The position numbers and the translations under genes are program-made. Below, one piece after another: positions 21,486-32,606 of a DNA stretch of 64,000 bases. The notes under the pieces were generated by a model, which was given only the letters and a program-made list of their open reading frames with translations, searched no databases and was not told where the DNA came from. This DNA is from Prorocentrum cordatum. Lineage: Eukaryota > Sar > Dinophyceae > Prorocentrales > Prorocentraceae. The stretch is taken from positions 47,501 through 111,500 of the forward strand of contig CAUYUJ010000162.1 of the NCBI GenBank assembly GCA_963575745.1, written 5' to 3'. Within the stretch, counting starts at the first letter, position 1. Every line of letters begins with the position of its first letter.

Positions 21486-22504
21486 GCGGGGGGCACCAAT
21501 ATGGGAACAAGACCAGGATGCCAAACAAACGCGGCATATACACAATCTCGAGGGTCTTCACAACACACCTGCTGATGGCAAACCACCCTAACTCTGGAGT
21601 GGTGCTAGAAAAGAGCTCTAAGACGCGCTGGGCATCAGGCTACCGAGCGGGAAACAGAGCGTTCAAAATGAGGGACGATGAATGCCCTCGCTTTGTGAAA
21701 AAAGCTAGATGGAGCCGCTACGAAACATGCGAGATGCCCAGTGCGGCCGAAACGGCTGGCACTGGACACAGGCAACACAGGCGCTGCCAGGCCCGCGTGG
21801 CGTTGCCCTCGAACGGGAAACTGGACCGTGCCAGCGCGTTGGACCCGCGCGTATGGCGGGAGCGTGGGGAGCGGGTTGGGGCGGGGAGCCATTTGAGGTG
21901 CTGGCGGAGGCCGGGGCCTCCAGAGCGACCACCGACGCGCCCTCCACCCGGGGCCACAAGGGCGAGTGGAGAGACCCGCAGCGGCCTTCACCCACGGGGC
22001 CCGCGGCGCCCGGGGCGAACGAAACCACTGCGAGCTGCGCCGGCGGCCACTCCAGAGAGCTCAGCCCGCCGCGCAGCGGCCTCCAGGCCGCCCGGACACC
22101 CCCAGAGCCCGGCGTGGCGCTGCCATATGCCTGGGGGGCAGCTGAATTAGAAACTGTTCAAGCATTTGGAGCAGAGCGGGAGCGCCTGCTCATCCCCCCA
22201 TCTTGGGGTCACCGCTTTCGACCACTAGGTTTGCCTCGCCCGGGAAAAGGGCGACCCGACGCGCCCGAGCTCACGCCATGAAGGGGAGCAGGAGGGTGTG
22301 GTCTTCCGCGTCGAGGGTCTTCACAACGATTCCTTGGATCTGCGCTGGGTCCCCCCACTGGCAGCGCATCTGGCGCCGCCCCTGGCATCCAAGACCCCGC
22401 ACCAACCCCCGAACGACCCCCCCGTGACTGAATCGGAGATCCCCCGCCTGCTCACTCTTTCCCGCCCTTCTACCACCTCCTACTCCTCCTCCAGAGGCAA
22501 CCAA
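21486..22504. other. No gene recognised
   Basis: About 1 kb of mixed, GC-rich sequence. Open frames occur in several phases without recognisable motifs. Confidence 0.4.
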
Positions 22505-22750
22505 CATGTACCGAAACCGCTTCTTCCCAGACCTGTCATGGTGTGCTTTCTGATCCGAATTTCGAAGCGAATCCATCGGTAGCGACAAGAGCCTCCCCAA
22601 AGGCCCGAAACGACGAAAACGACGGCAATGTAGGGGTATCATAACCATTTCCTCCTACTCCTCCTGCCCTCCCAGAATGAGGAGAGGGGGGACGGCAGGG
22701 TAGGGGTATCAGAACCCTTTCCTTCTACTCCTCCTGCCCTCCCAGAAGGA
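22505..22750. repeat. Family F repeat and a ~70-bp tandem duplication
   Basis: 22505-22645 matches family F (TACCGAAACCGC ... CGAATCCATCGGTAGCGACA ... GGGGTATCA). GTAGGGGTATCA ... CCTGCCCTCCCAGAA then occurs twice, at about 22632 and 22702, before a long (GGA)n tract. Confidence 0.65.
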
Positions 22751-22763
22751 CGAGGAAGGGGGA

Positions 22764-23160
22764 GATGATGACGGAGAGAGGGAGGAGGAGGAGGAGGAGG
22801 AGGAGGAGGAGGAGGAGGAGGAGGAGGAGGAGGAGGAGGAGGGGAGGAGGAGGAGGAGGAGGAGGAGGAGGAGGAGGAGGAGGAGGAGGAGGGTGAGGGG
22901 GAGGAGGAGGAGAACGAGGAGGAGGAGGAGGAGGAAGTAGAGGAGGAGGAGGAGGAGGAGGAGGAGGAGGAGGAGGAAGGTTACGGAGAAGGAGGAGGAG
23001 GAGGCGGAAGAGGAGGAGGAGGCGGAAGAGGAGGAGCAGGAGGAAGAGAAGGAGGAGGCGGAGGAGGGGAAGAGGAGGAGGACGAGCAGGGGGAGGAAAA
23101 CGAGGAGGAAGGCTACGGAGAAGGAGGGGGAGGAAGAGGAGTAGGAGGGGAGAAGGAGGA
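22764..23160. repeat. (GGA)n tract bordering the LINE
   Basis: About 400 bases of nearly pure GGA/GAG purines on the plus strand; recognisable LINE coding on the minus strand begins within about 200 bases. Confidence 0.95.
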
Positions 23161-23325
23161 GCATTGAGCATTGAGATCCCCATTGCGAGTGCAAGAAATG
23201 TGTTCTTACAGCTGCTCATCCTCCAGTGGTCGCCTCTGGCCGGCGGCGCCGAGGGACTTAGGAGGCAAACCTGCTGCAATACGATTGAGATATTCCCGGC
23301 CTGTACGGGCGGGGCGGGTTGCTTA

Positions 23326-23979
23326 TCAGCAATGGCCCCGCACGAACCGCAGAACCAGATACGGAGAACAGAATGGAAGTTCAGGAAATGGGAAGGGTGT
23401 AGCCAGACCCCCCGCAACATGGATCCGACCACCGACAAGTGGGGAGAACAAAGTGCCGTCGACATTGACTAGATCAAAGCACCTCGCAGCCTGCCACTCC
23501 TGGGCGGTGGAGGCAGACGCAGAACCAAAACACCTGAGACACTTACGTTGGCACTCCGTGAGCCTATGAGCCGCAGCAGCAGCAGCAGCAGCAGCGGGGC
23601 GGGGCGGGATCGGGGGAGGAGGGGTTTCCCCCTCACTTGTCCTATCCTTGGCTTCCACGGCTTTATCTTGCTCGGCTTTAAAGACATCGAGAGTGGCCCG
23701 AAGCAGTCTCATACGCACGAGCATAGCACGGTGCTCCTGCAAACGGACTTCCTGACACATAGACACAGGAATGCGGGCGACCTGAGCCGCGGCGTCAGCC
23801 AGACTATCTGCAACCGTGTTCGCAACAACAAGGGCACTGCGAGATTTGCCCGCAACAATGTCATGTTCAGACTGATGGATCACGAATACGGGCCCACAGG
23901 TCGGCGTCGGGACCAGTGGGCTGTTCAAACTCGCGGGTATACCATCCCGCGGCAAGTGACTCAACTCAATAATATACAA
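23326..23979 (-). pseudogene. LINE RNase H end and terminal Cys/His segment
   Basis: The segment SALVVANTVADSLADAAAQ matches the C-terminal RNase H motif (G-N-x2-A-D-x-L-A) with the last catalytic Asp retained. Further on, HRLTECQRKCLRC followed by a later W and C resembles the H...C-x2-C...C segment found at the end of dinoflagellate LINE proteins and also seen in the second LINE here. A polyalanine run comes from a (GCA)n expansion at about 23571-23596. Confidence 0.65.
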
Positions 23980-24108
23980 TAAAATAGTGTACTGTAATGC
24001 TAGGAGGAATGCACGAATCTCCCCCCTGGCAACAACCTGTCGGCCCCCACTGATGGGGCCCCAAGATAGACGCCCTAAGGGACAACGGGGCCAGAGAGAT
24101 AAAGCAGG

Positions 24109-25189
24109 CTATCGCAAGCCCTGCGCGTCGGGGCCTGGGCCATGTGGACTCAGGCCCCCCCCAGACGCGCCCCCCGCAACTAAAATGGGCTCACTCGAGG
24201 CCCCCTCGCCCAAGCAGCCCTCAGACAACCCGTCGAGCCCCTGGAGGTGCCACCGGTCCACGCGAGGAGCCTCGGGAACTTGCGTCCACCGTTGGGACAA
24301 GAGACCTCTAAGCCAAAACCCTTCATCACTCTCACAGTGGGCAACGGCGGCTGGACCCAAGTGGGCCCTAGCCTCACATGCTGGTGATCCCTCATTCTTC
24401 TCGCGCTCCCAGTATCGGTGCAGCAGCGTCTCGGGCGCCACGCCGCACCGGTCGCAGCAGAGGTCGCCCGCGCATCGCGCAAGCTGCTGCTGCTTGCGCT
24501 CCTTGGGCCAGCACCCTCCCGACGCAACTGCTGCCACCGTGCTCGCAAGCTGGTGGCCGTGTGGCGTATTCTCGAGCTGCTGGATGAGGCGCTGGTGCGA
24601 ATCCATGTCCACTCCCCGCCCCAGGCCTCCACCTCCGTAGCGGTTGCAAGCAGAGGCCCGGCGGGCACGTGTGAACGAGGCCTCCAAATCTCGCAGTAAG
24701 TTGTCATGGACGTCGCGGTGTCGATCCCCCGTGTAGGACTCGTCGGGGAACTCCCACTGCTCAACTCCACCATCGCCCGCGGCATAACTCCAATTGCGTG
24801 GGATGGTGTGGGCCCCAGCCTGCCCTCATAAGTGCGAGGATTACCGCTGCCTGGGGACCCCGCACGTGGCGGGCTTGGTCCGCAGCTGGGAGCTCATGCA
24901 TCTTGGCATAGATATTCGGCCACACCGCGGTAATGCCTCGTCGTATATCAGGGTTGCCTCTCCACGTGCGAAGCCAGAGGTCTACCAGCTGCACTGGGAG
25001 TCGGATCGCGGGATCACGACGCGGAGACTGCAGGTCCAGCGCCGTGGTCAAGCATCGCCCGCGGTTCTGTGCTGAGCATGCTTGAACCAGGCGTCGTCTT
25101 ACCAACTGGAGGTGACGACCAAATGCCCCGTGAATAGTATGTCCGTAAAGTCCAGCAGGTAGGCCCCCTTGCATCTGCAGCTTGGCCAT
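24109..25189 (-). pseudogene. LINE connection region with Cys/His cluster
   Basis: 25189-24761 encodes a basic helical stretch typical of the region after the LINE thumb. 24687-24109 contains CAGDLCCDRCGVAPETLLHR, matching the C-x2-C-G-x-ET-x2-H pattern of the reverse-transcriptase zinc-binding segment that precedes RNase H in LINEs. Frames are disrupted between the pieces. Assignment rests on the motif and on its position between reverse transcriptase and RNase H. Confidence 0.65.
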
Positions 25190-25376
25190 CGCATTGTATT
25201 ACCTGGAAGCGCGAGTGAACCGTCTTACCATCACCGACGTCGTCACATGCTTCTGTTCCCGCAGGCGTCGTGTGCTGCGAGCGTGGCAACCGCGCCCGAA
25301 ATCCACTCCAAGGTAGGCGGCCTGCGGGACTCCACACACAACATCGCCCCTACACATGACCGCGCGAACAATGGCC

Positions 25377-26739
25377 TTAGTGTCCGCCATCTTCGTCTTC
25401 ATGACAATCGCCTTGGGTGAGACTTTTTAGGCCTCTGGCCTCCAGCAACCGGCAGGTGTGCACGACGCAATCGGTGATATGGCGCACAATGGCCTTGCTG
25501 GGTCCAGTCATACTTTGAGATAGGTCGTCCACCCACAGCCTGTGTCCAAGGCGAGGATGTGCAACAGTAATCTTCATCATCGCAACATGCGTGAGCACCT
25601 TCGCAAATCTTGTGCCGCTTCGAAGCCCCTGTACCACCGAGCGAGACGGCTCGAAGGTCATGGTGACCGTACCTGATTGCTCCAGCGCTCTAGGCGATAT
25701 GCATTGGGCCAGCTCGAGGTACAGCACAACTGCAGGAAACTCGAGTCTTAAGGCCGCCTGAACCAATGCTGTCCATGGTATCGTACCATAAAATGCTTCA
25801 TTATCTAACATCACATGGCCATGTGGCATGGGTGCAGGCGTGGGCCACTTTTTCATCCACCGCACGTAGGAAGGCCTCCTGGAGGCAAGAGTTGCCTCTG
25901 ATCGCAACGTCCCAGTCCGTGTGATGGTACTGGGCCCACTCCTGCACGTGGGACTCGCGTGTCAAAGACCAGACCCGTCCCAACATCGATATCATACCAA
26001 TGGCCCTGTCAGCTCCACTCTTCTTGGGGGTGAGTGTCCCCAAGATAAGTTGAGTCTGAATCGGCCACGTCAACGTATACTCGATCGCCGAGAGAAAGAG
26101 GGCCACTTCTTGCTGTTCCTCCTGTGGAAGTCGCTGGAAGTCAACTGGTGTAAATGCGTCAGCACTTAGGCCTGGGGAGGCTTTCATCTTGGCACATGCT
26201 GCGTCAACCATGTCGGGTGAGATGTCAGGAAGAAGATTATCCGTAGCAACCGACTGGATCTGCCAGAATAAATCACGATGCATGTCAAGATCAGGTTGCA
26301 CAGGGGCCCACGGAGCCTTGAAAGGCAGCACCTTCTCATCCATGATGTCACGAGGATGGAAAGCAGCCCTCTGTGGAGTAACATGTTCAACACCTGGGGG
26401 CGTCTTGGGCTTGAGAAGCCTGTGCAATATTTCGTTGGCTGTGGGTTCCTCTACCCACTTCTGAAAATCTCGAATCGAATTGGCATTCGCTTGTCTCTGG
26501 GTGCGCTCGGCCACCCGTCTGGCACATCTCTCCCAAGTCTCCAATACCACCACAGGTGCTTCAGCCCCTGGTGCCAGCAGATCGTGCCAGCACTGCCAGG
26601 GAGGATCTTTGTTGGGTCTCAGCACCTGGTGGGCCTGCTCTGGTACTTCACGAAGTAATGTGTGACAAGCTTTGCGATAACCTGCTAGTTGGACATGTCC
26701 ATTATCCCGTTGAACATGGCGGAGAATTCCCGCCAGCAC
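25377..26739 (-). pseudogene. LINE reverse transcriptase domain, frameshifted
   Basis: Two overlapping frames carry reverse-transcriptase motifs. 26739-25801 holds the fingers, with LGTLTPKKSGADRAIGMISM, equivalent to the K-x-G...R-P-I-S motif, and RGNSCLQEAFLRAVDEK. 25907-25377 holds the palm: motif A VMLDNEAFYGTI, motif B SVVQGLRSGTRFAKVL, and motif C LWVDDLSQ, with VDD in place of the usual ADD. The catalytic aspartates are still present, but the frame shifts at about 25800-25815, just before motif A. A thumb-like YLGVDFGRG follows in a third frame near 25300. It would copy RNA into DNA if intact. Confidence 0.8.
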
Positions 26740-27015
26740 AGTAAGTAAGCGTGTCTACCATTGGGCTCGGACGTCGTGCAAGCGCATCTGGCGCTTGTGC
26801 GTAACCACATGCACCGGCCGTTCACGGAGCTGGGGGCCGTACGCCCTCCTTGTGCCAGTCAGCTCCTCGCCATGGTGTCTGCTGATAGCACTCTCAATGG
26901 TGGAAGCGAGGCGGGCATACATACCTGATCTTGTGGCGGAGTAAGTTTTTTTGAGCCTAAACACAATGGAAGACAGCAGAGGAGGATGGACATATTGTAA
27001 ACAAGTGGCCCCAGA

Positions 27016-27955
27016 GGAGGAGGAGGAGGAGGAGGAGGAGGAGGAGGGGGAGGGGGAGGAGGAGGAGAAGGAGGAGGAGGGAGAGGAGGAGGAGGAAGAG
27101 AACATGAATCATGTTACGAGAAGGAGGCCCAGGAAACGGAAGAGCGAGGTACGCGAGGAGTGGACGAGGGTGAGAAGGAGGAGAGGAGAGGAACGAGGAG
27201 GAGAGGAGGAGGAGGGGAGGATGAAGAGGACGAGAAGGGGAGGAAGGAAAAAAGAGGGAGGAAGGTTTTTTTTAATTACGGGAGGACGGTTGGTAGGGCC
27301 CGGAGGAGGAGGAGGAGGAGGGGAGAAGGAGGAGGAGAAGGAGGTGAGAGGAGGATGAGGAGGAGGGGAGGAGGAGGAGGATGAGGAGGAGGAGGAGAGG
27401 AGGAGGGGAGGGAGGAGGAGCACGAGGAGGAGGAAGAGGAGGAGGAGGAGGAGGAAGGGGGGAGGAGGTGGGGGGAGGAGGGGGAGGAGGGGAAGGAGGA
27501 CGAAGGAGGAGGCGGGAGGGGGAGGGACAGGAATGGGAGCGACGGGAGGAGGGTAGGAGGAGGGAGGGAGGAGGGGTAGGCAGGAGGAGGAGGTAGGAGG
27601 AGGAGGAGGGGAGGAGGAGGATGGAACGGAAGAGGAAGGAGGAGGGGGAGGGGAGGGCACGAGGAGGGGAGAGGAGGAGGAGGAGGAGATGGAGGAGGGG
27701 AATAGGAGGAGGAGGAGGAGGAGGAGGAGGAGCGGAGAACGGAGGACGAGGCCACGAGGAGAAGATGGAACGCAGGTGGAGGAGGGGAGGAGAAAGGAGA
27801 AAGGGGTGGGAGGAGGAGCGAGGAGGAGGAGGGGGGGGAAAGGTGGGCGAGGAGGAGGAGGGGGAGGTGATGGAAGAGGAGGAGCAGGAGGAGGAGGAGG
27901 AGGAGGAGGAGGGGAAGGTGATGGAAGAGGAGGAGGAGGAGGAGGAAGGCCAGGC
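27016..27955. repeat. Longest homopurine tract (~940 bases)
   Basis: Almost entirely G and A on the plus strand with GGA as the dominant unit, broken by a TTTTTTTTAATTACGG island at about 27266-27282. Directly upstream (5') of the minus-strand LINE. Confidence 0.95.
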
Positions 27956-28120
27956 GCCAGCTCTCCCCGAGATCCCTTTGTCCGCCTCGCCACGCGCTCG
28001 ACATGATGGGCGAGCTCCGCCCATCCCCACGGGGCCTCGGGTCGCCCGGGGGACACCGACATGTGACGGGCCCAGAATCGGAGTCGACGACGGGGGCGAA
28101 TAGCTGGTGGGGACAAAATT

Positions 28121-28321
28121 AGAAGACGAAAAAGGCAGCATAAACATAAACTGTTGGCGCTCCGCGCGGATTTCTTGGATCTCGTCTGGACCCCCCTCCC
28201 TGGCGCGCGGAAAACGCGCCAGGGGCGGCGCTGGAGGCGCCGCTGGGAGGGGGCCCAGCGGGAATCCAAGAAATCCTCGCGGAGCGCCAAACGTTTACGT
28301 TGATGCTCTGTGTTCTTCGAA
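28121..28321. repeat. Three-way-junction MITE, copy 2
   Basis: Outer arm GCATAAACATAAACTG then TTGGCGCTCCGCGCGGATTT; the partner arm is AAATCCTCGCGGAGCGCCAA then CGTTTACGTTGATGC. Inside are hairpins CCTGGCGCG / CGCGCCAGG (loop CGGAAAA) and GGCGGCGC / GCGCCGC. A poly(A)-rich run at 28441-28482 follows about 120 bases on. Confidence 0.8.
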
Positions 28322-28914
28322 ATACATGTGTCCAGGGTGGCCACTGATCCATGTCTTCGGCGAGGCTGCCGGGCGAATGCGCGTCATGCCCGCCCCCGGG
28401 CGATTCGCCCTCATCGTCGCCGCTGCATCGTCGCCGCTGACAGAAAAAAAAAAAAATAAAAAAAAAAAAAAAAATAAAAAAAACGGGCGGGCGAGGGAGC
28501 CCTGTGTTGTTTTGTTGTTTTTTCCTTTGTTGGTTTCTTTGTTTTGTGTTTTGTTCTTGTTTTTTGTCTCTTTTTTGTTTTTTTTTTTTTCAGATAGGGG
28601 TGGACTTCCTCCAGGCATGGGGCCCTGCCCACTACCTTCCCGTGCAGCTTTTCACGCTAAGCCTCCCCTCCCCCCCTCCCCCCTCCACCCCCCCACAACC
28701 CCCCCCCCCACCACCCCCCCCCCCCCCCCACCCCCCGCTCCCCCCGCATCCCAACCCCTTTCCCCCCTCCTCCTCTCCTCCCTCCTCACTCCCCACCCCC
28801 CCCTCTGGCTCCTTTTCCTCACTCTCACCTCCACTACCGCCTCTCTCTCCGTTCCCACCATCCTCCTCTCTTCCCACCCCCCCCCTCAACCTCCCTTCCC
28901 CTACCTCGGTGCGG
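28322..28914. repeat. Poly(A), T-rich and C-rich blocks
   Basis: 28441-28482 is A with a few T; 28507-28590 is T-rich; 28660-28910 is C-rich with runs of up to about 14 C. Confidence 0.85.
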
Positions 28915-29596
28915 GTCCTCCTCCTCCTCCTCCTCCTCCTTCTCCTCCTCCTCCTCCTCCTCCTCCTCCTCCTCGATAGGAGAGGCTCGGGAGAGTTGGC
29001 GGGCTCTGCGCATCGCAGCGCGCCGCGGGGCTGCTCAGCGCAGCCGATCGACCTCCCCTGGACCGCCGGCCCCAACTCCTCGCCTCTTGTCCCTCCATCG
29101 TGCCGTCAACCTCCCGTTGCCACTCCCGCCCCCCGCCCTCACAAGACCCGACGGGGCTATATGTCCTCCTCCTCCTCCTTTCTTCCTTTCTCCATACTCC
29201 TCCTGTTCCTCTGCACGCTCCTCCTCCCTCCTCCGCCTCCCTCCTCCTCTCCCCCTCCTCCTCCTCCTCCTCCTCGTCCTCCTCATCCTCTGTTCTCCTC
29301 CACCCCCTCCTCCTCCTCCTCCTCCTCTCTTCCTCCTATTCCTCCTCTCCTCCTCCTCCTCCTCATCCTCCTCCCTCTCTTCCTCCTCCCTCCTCCTCCT
29401 CCTTCCTCCCCCCCTCCCCCCCCTCCTCCTCCTCCTCCTCCTCCTCCTCCTCCTCCTCCTCCCCCTCGAAGGAGAGGCTCGGGAGAGGTGGCGGGCTCTG
29501 CGCATCACAGCGCGCCTCGGGGCCGATCAACCTCCCCTGGGCCGCGGGTCCTAACTCCTCGACGTGTCCATCCATCGTGCCGTTACCCTCCCATGG
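28915..29596. repeat. Tandem duplication of a CTC tract plus ~130-bp unique tail
   Basis: CTC tract then GGAGAGGCTCGGGAGAG, GGCGGGCTCTGCGCATC and TCGACCTCCCCTGGACCG occurs at 28915-29120 and again at 29400-29595, separated by further CTC-rich DNA. Confidence 0.75.
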
Positions 29597-29757
29597 TTAG
29601 GTCGGGCATGTCCCCCTGCAGGCGGATCTGGACGAAAAATAACACAGCGCTCGAACAAGGAGCAAATATATTTCAAACGTACTCGAAAAAACGCCCTCAG
29701 GCTATTTTGTTGCCTACTTTTGAATACTCCTCCTGTAGAGGGACACGCCCGACTTGA
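29597..29757. repeat. TTAA-ended MITE (family A)
   Basis: Left TTAGGTCGGGCATGTCCCCC, right TCCTCCTGTAGAGGGACACG then CCCGACTTGA. 161 bases, no coding capacity. Confidence 0.8.
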
Positions 29758-29815
29758 CCCTGTGGCCACTCCGCCCCCCGCCCTCACAGGCCCTCCTCTA
29801 CCTATGTTGGGGGGC

Positions 29816-29950
29816 CCGACCACAGGAAACCTTCCACAAGAAGCCCAGCCCTGCGGCCCAAGGAACTCCGCTGATCGTTGATGCAATGACCGTCACGCTT
29901 CCCATAGCGAAGCCATCGAAGCCCAAGAAGCCCGGGAGGCGCTTTTCATA
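29816..29950. repeat. Family H dispersed repeat
   Basis: GACCACAGGAAACCTTCCAC then AAGAAGCCCAGCCCTG, followed by CATAGCGAAGCCATCGAAGC then CCAAGAAGCCCGGGAGGC. Recurs at 34437-34580, 37998-38135 and 61308-61440, and partly at 17988-18057 and 55190-55240. Confidence 0.7.
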
Positions 29951-30071
29951 TCCAATCCGTTCCACTGCAGCTTCGGCTCTGACATCTTGCAGCGCGGAGA
30001 GCGCTTAGCACCGAGGCCACATCCCATCATAGCAGAGTGGCGGGCCGCGCAAAACAGCAAACATCGTCCAC

Positions 30072-30325
30072 GGAGGAGGAGGACGAGGAGGAGGAGGAGG
30101 AGGAGGAGGAGGAGGAGGAGGAGGGGAAGAGGAGGAGGAGGAGGAGGAGGAGGAGGAGGAGGAGAGGAGGAGGAGGAGGAGAGGGAGGAGGAGGAGGAGG
30201 GGGAGGGGGGAGGAGGAGGAGGAGGAGGAGGAGGAGAGAGGAGGAGGGAGGAGGAGGAGGAGGAGGCGAGGAGGAGGAGGAGGAGGAGGAGGAGGAGGGA
30301 GGAGGAGGAGGGAGGGGGAGGAGTC
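30072..30325. repeat. (GGA)n tract
   Basis: Homopurine GGA-type tract of about 250 bases. Confidence 0.95.
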
Positions 30326-31339
30326 TTGAGTCAACTACTGCACCTCATTCCTTGGTGCTTCTTGGCATGGGTCTCCACGTCTCCACCGTGCCCTCTCGGG
30401 GCCCCGCTCCCGCCTCGCCCTCTCTCTCTCTCTCTGTCTCTCCGCGGCGGGCGAGCCCGCGGGGGCAAAGCGGCGGAGGGGCGGGCCTTCTCGGAAGGCT
30501 CGGCAGCCCACCCGCCCTCCGAGAAGCCCCGCCCTGCCCTCTGAGAGGAAGGCCTTCTTCTTCTCACTTCCCCCTCTGCATCTCCATCCCGCCCTCTGCG
30601 CCTCCCCTCCCTCGCACCCTCTGCTGTTCCCCGCTTCCTCCGCTCACCTCGGCCCCGCCCCATCACTCTCCTGTCCCTCTGCCCCCCGATATCCTCTCGT
30701 GCTCTCTCTTTCTCTCTCTCTCTCTCTGTCTCTCTTTCTCTCTCTCTCTCTCTCTTCTCCTCACCCTCTCGTGCTCCCCCTCGCTGCCTCTACCCCGCCA
30801 CTCCGCCACTTCCTCGCCCGTCTTCCTCTCCAACTTCCAGGTCACTCGTCCTCCTCGTCCAGCCCAGCTTCCCTGCCAACTTCGTGCCTCCACCGCCTCT
30901 GGCTCCGTGTATCCCTCTCTCCGTTCCCCCGTTCCTCCCCCTCCGTCGTCCTGGACGGCAACCATCGGTCGGACGGAAGGAGGGGTTAGTAGAGGGGAGG
31001 TTAGCAAATCAGCTCACGTGGCTGACTTCTCTGGCACTTCTCTGCGCAGGATGTGCTTGGCGTCGGTGTCAAAACCAGTTGGATGCAGCAGAGCTTGTGA
31101 TCCCCTCTTTCCCAAGTCCATGCCTCCCTGAGATCCGACGTTGCGAAAGCACGCAACACTGCGAAAAATCGCAACCGGAGCCCTGGAGCAGATCTTCGTG
31201 GAACCGCGCCGGGCCCGAAGCCAAGGGCGACAACGCCCGCCGTGAGAGACCTGCAACGCCTAGGCCTCAGGGGAGGAGGGAGGCGGATCAGAAGCTCATC
31301 CCCCCCTCCTTTTTGCGGAACAGTATCCTTCGTAAACGC
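30326..31339. repeat. (CT)n tracts; otherwise no gene
   Basis: 30415-30445 and 30697-30765 are CT-rich with CTCTCTCT runs. 30770-31339 shows no coding motif or repeat. Confidence 0.6.
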
Positions 31340-31460
31340 AATTCGCTGGCCCAGCGGGCAAGAGGCGTGCTAAAACCTGCGGTACAAAAAGATTCCGAAT
31401 GTTTCCGGTTCGCGCCCGCGCGTGGCGGCCGCTGGGGGGGTCCCAAGACGAAGCAAAAAC
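31340..31460. repeat. Dispersed repeat shared with 15810-15915
   Basis: Same orientation as the 15.8-kb copy. It is followed directly by the family A element at 31474. Confidence 0.6.
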
Positions 31461-31473
31461 ACGGCAAAAAGTC

Positions 31474-31664
31474 TTAAGTCGGGCCTGTCCCCCTACAGGG
31501 GGATTTTCGACGAAAAATAAAGAATACCCCCCAAATAGTCAAACAATAGTCCAAAAATATTCGGGGGATTATTTTCTGCGTATGTTTTGAAACATTTTGG
31601 GGCATTTCTGGGGTACTTTTATTTCTAGTCGAAAATCCCCTGTAGGGGGACATGCCCGACGTAA
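31474..31664. repeat. TTAA-ended MITE (family A), most symmetrical copy
   Basis: Left TTAAGTCGGGCCTGTCCCCC then TACAGGGGGATTTTCGAC; right GTCGAAAATCCCCTGTAGGG then GGACATGCCCGACGTAA. The inverted repeat exceeds 40 bases, the longest of the family here. Confidence 0.85.
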
Positions 31665-32606
31665 GCAAAGTCACGACAAGTCCCTGCAGGGTCCCGGCAA
31701 GTTCGGGTCGGGACTGCCGGAACTCCTGGGCGCGGCCCTGCATGGGGGGCCTCCCGAACGCCCCAGGAGCCGGCGGTGGACAAACCTCCCTTTAGCAAAC
31801 CTCCCCTTAGTGAAGACGGCCTGGGACCGAAACCGACGGACTGGGACCGAAAACGGCCTTAGTGAAAACGGCCTTTAGAAAACCTCCCCTTAGCGAAAAC
31901 GGCCTTAGTGAAAACGGCCTGGGACCGAAAACGGCCTGGGACCTGCAAAAATGGCGGCCGCGACGCCCTCTGGCGAACCGAGCCCCGACGCAGCCCCATC
32001 AAGGAAGGCGCCAAACACGTGGCAGGCCCAACGGCCTCAGGCCAAGAATGCTCCAGCCCAAGATGGCCCAAGTCGGTTCCAAGGCGGTACGCACGAGGCG
32101 CTCAAGACGCCCCAGGAAGGCTCCGAGAGGACCCCGGGTGTGCCCGAGGAGGCAAAGTTCCTTGATTCTGCTATGGTTGGAAAGTTTGGTGTTGCTGCCT
32201 CTTGAAACTTCCGACCGTCAAGGACGGCCCAAGAGGCCCCCGAGGTCGCCCCAAGGTCCCCCCAACCCAAGAAGCTCCCAGGACGGCCCAAGAGGGCCCC
32301 ACGACGGTCCAACCTGCGCTCCGAGAGGGCTCAGGAGGACAGCCCTTCAGCCCGGGTCGTCTTCTGACAGCCCCCGGGCCCGTGGAGGGCCCCGAAACGG
32401 CGAGACACCTCAGGACCCTCTCCCTCGGGATCGTTTTTAAAATAAAAAAAGGACCCGGGGCACTCTGGGAGGGGACCCAAGTTGGGAAGGCCGAAAACAT
32501 CAGGGATAAGGGCTCTCTGAGTCAAACCGCCCCCAGGCTTATGATCCCTAGTGCGAAGGCGGGGACCTCAGTGAGGCAACGTCTTCACAGTGGTATTGGG
32601 TTAGGG
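31665..32606. repeat. GAAAACGGCCT minisatellite then AAGA/GGCC array
   Basis: 31780-31945 repeats CCTTAG, GTGAAAACGGCCT and GGGACCGAAAACGG at about 25-45-base spacing. 32040-32330 is the AAGA/GGCC type. 32331-32606 shows nothing. Confidence 0.65.

Larger units (their letters stand above)
23326..26970 (-). mobile_element. Decayed LINE (non-LTR retrotransposon), minus strand
   Basis: Reading down the minus strand there is an N-terminal region, reverse transcriptase fingers/palm/thumb, a Cys/His connection segment, the end of an RNase H domain and a terminal Cys/His segment. This is the order of RNase-H-bearing LINEs. At least four frameshifts break the frame (near 25805, 25400, 25190-25340 and between 24109 and 23979) and a stop sits near 26752. 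No endonuclease domain is visible. Both ends abut homopurine tracts on the plus strand (22764-23160 and 27016-27955), so the element is truncated or was broken there. It is certainly inactive. Confidence 0.8.

Noticed and set aside
24301-24321. Third spliced-leader candidate (TAAGCCAAAA, reverse strand)
   Set aside because: Only about ten bases match and it falls inside the LINE; likely chance.
23987-24640. Plus-strand open frames opposite the LINE
   Set aside because: They are antisense shadows of the minus-strand reverse transcriptase and connection regions.
31014-31480. Open frames around 31 kb
   Set aside because: No conserved motif, biased composition and overlap with a dispersed repeat.
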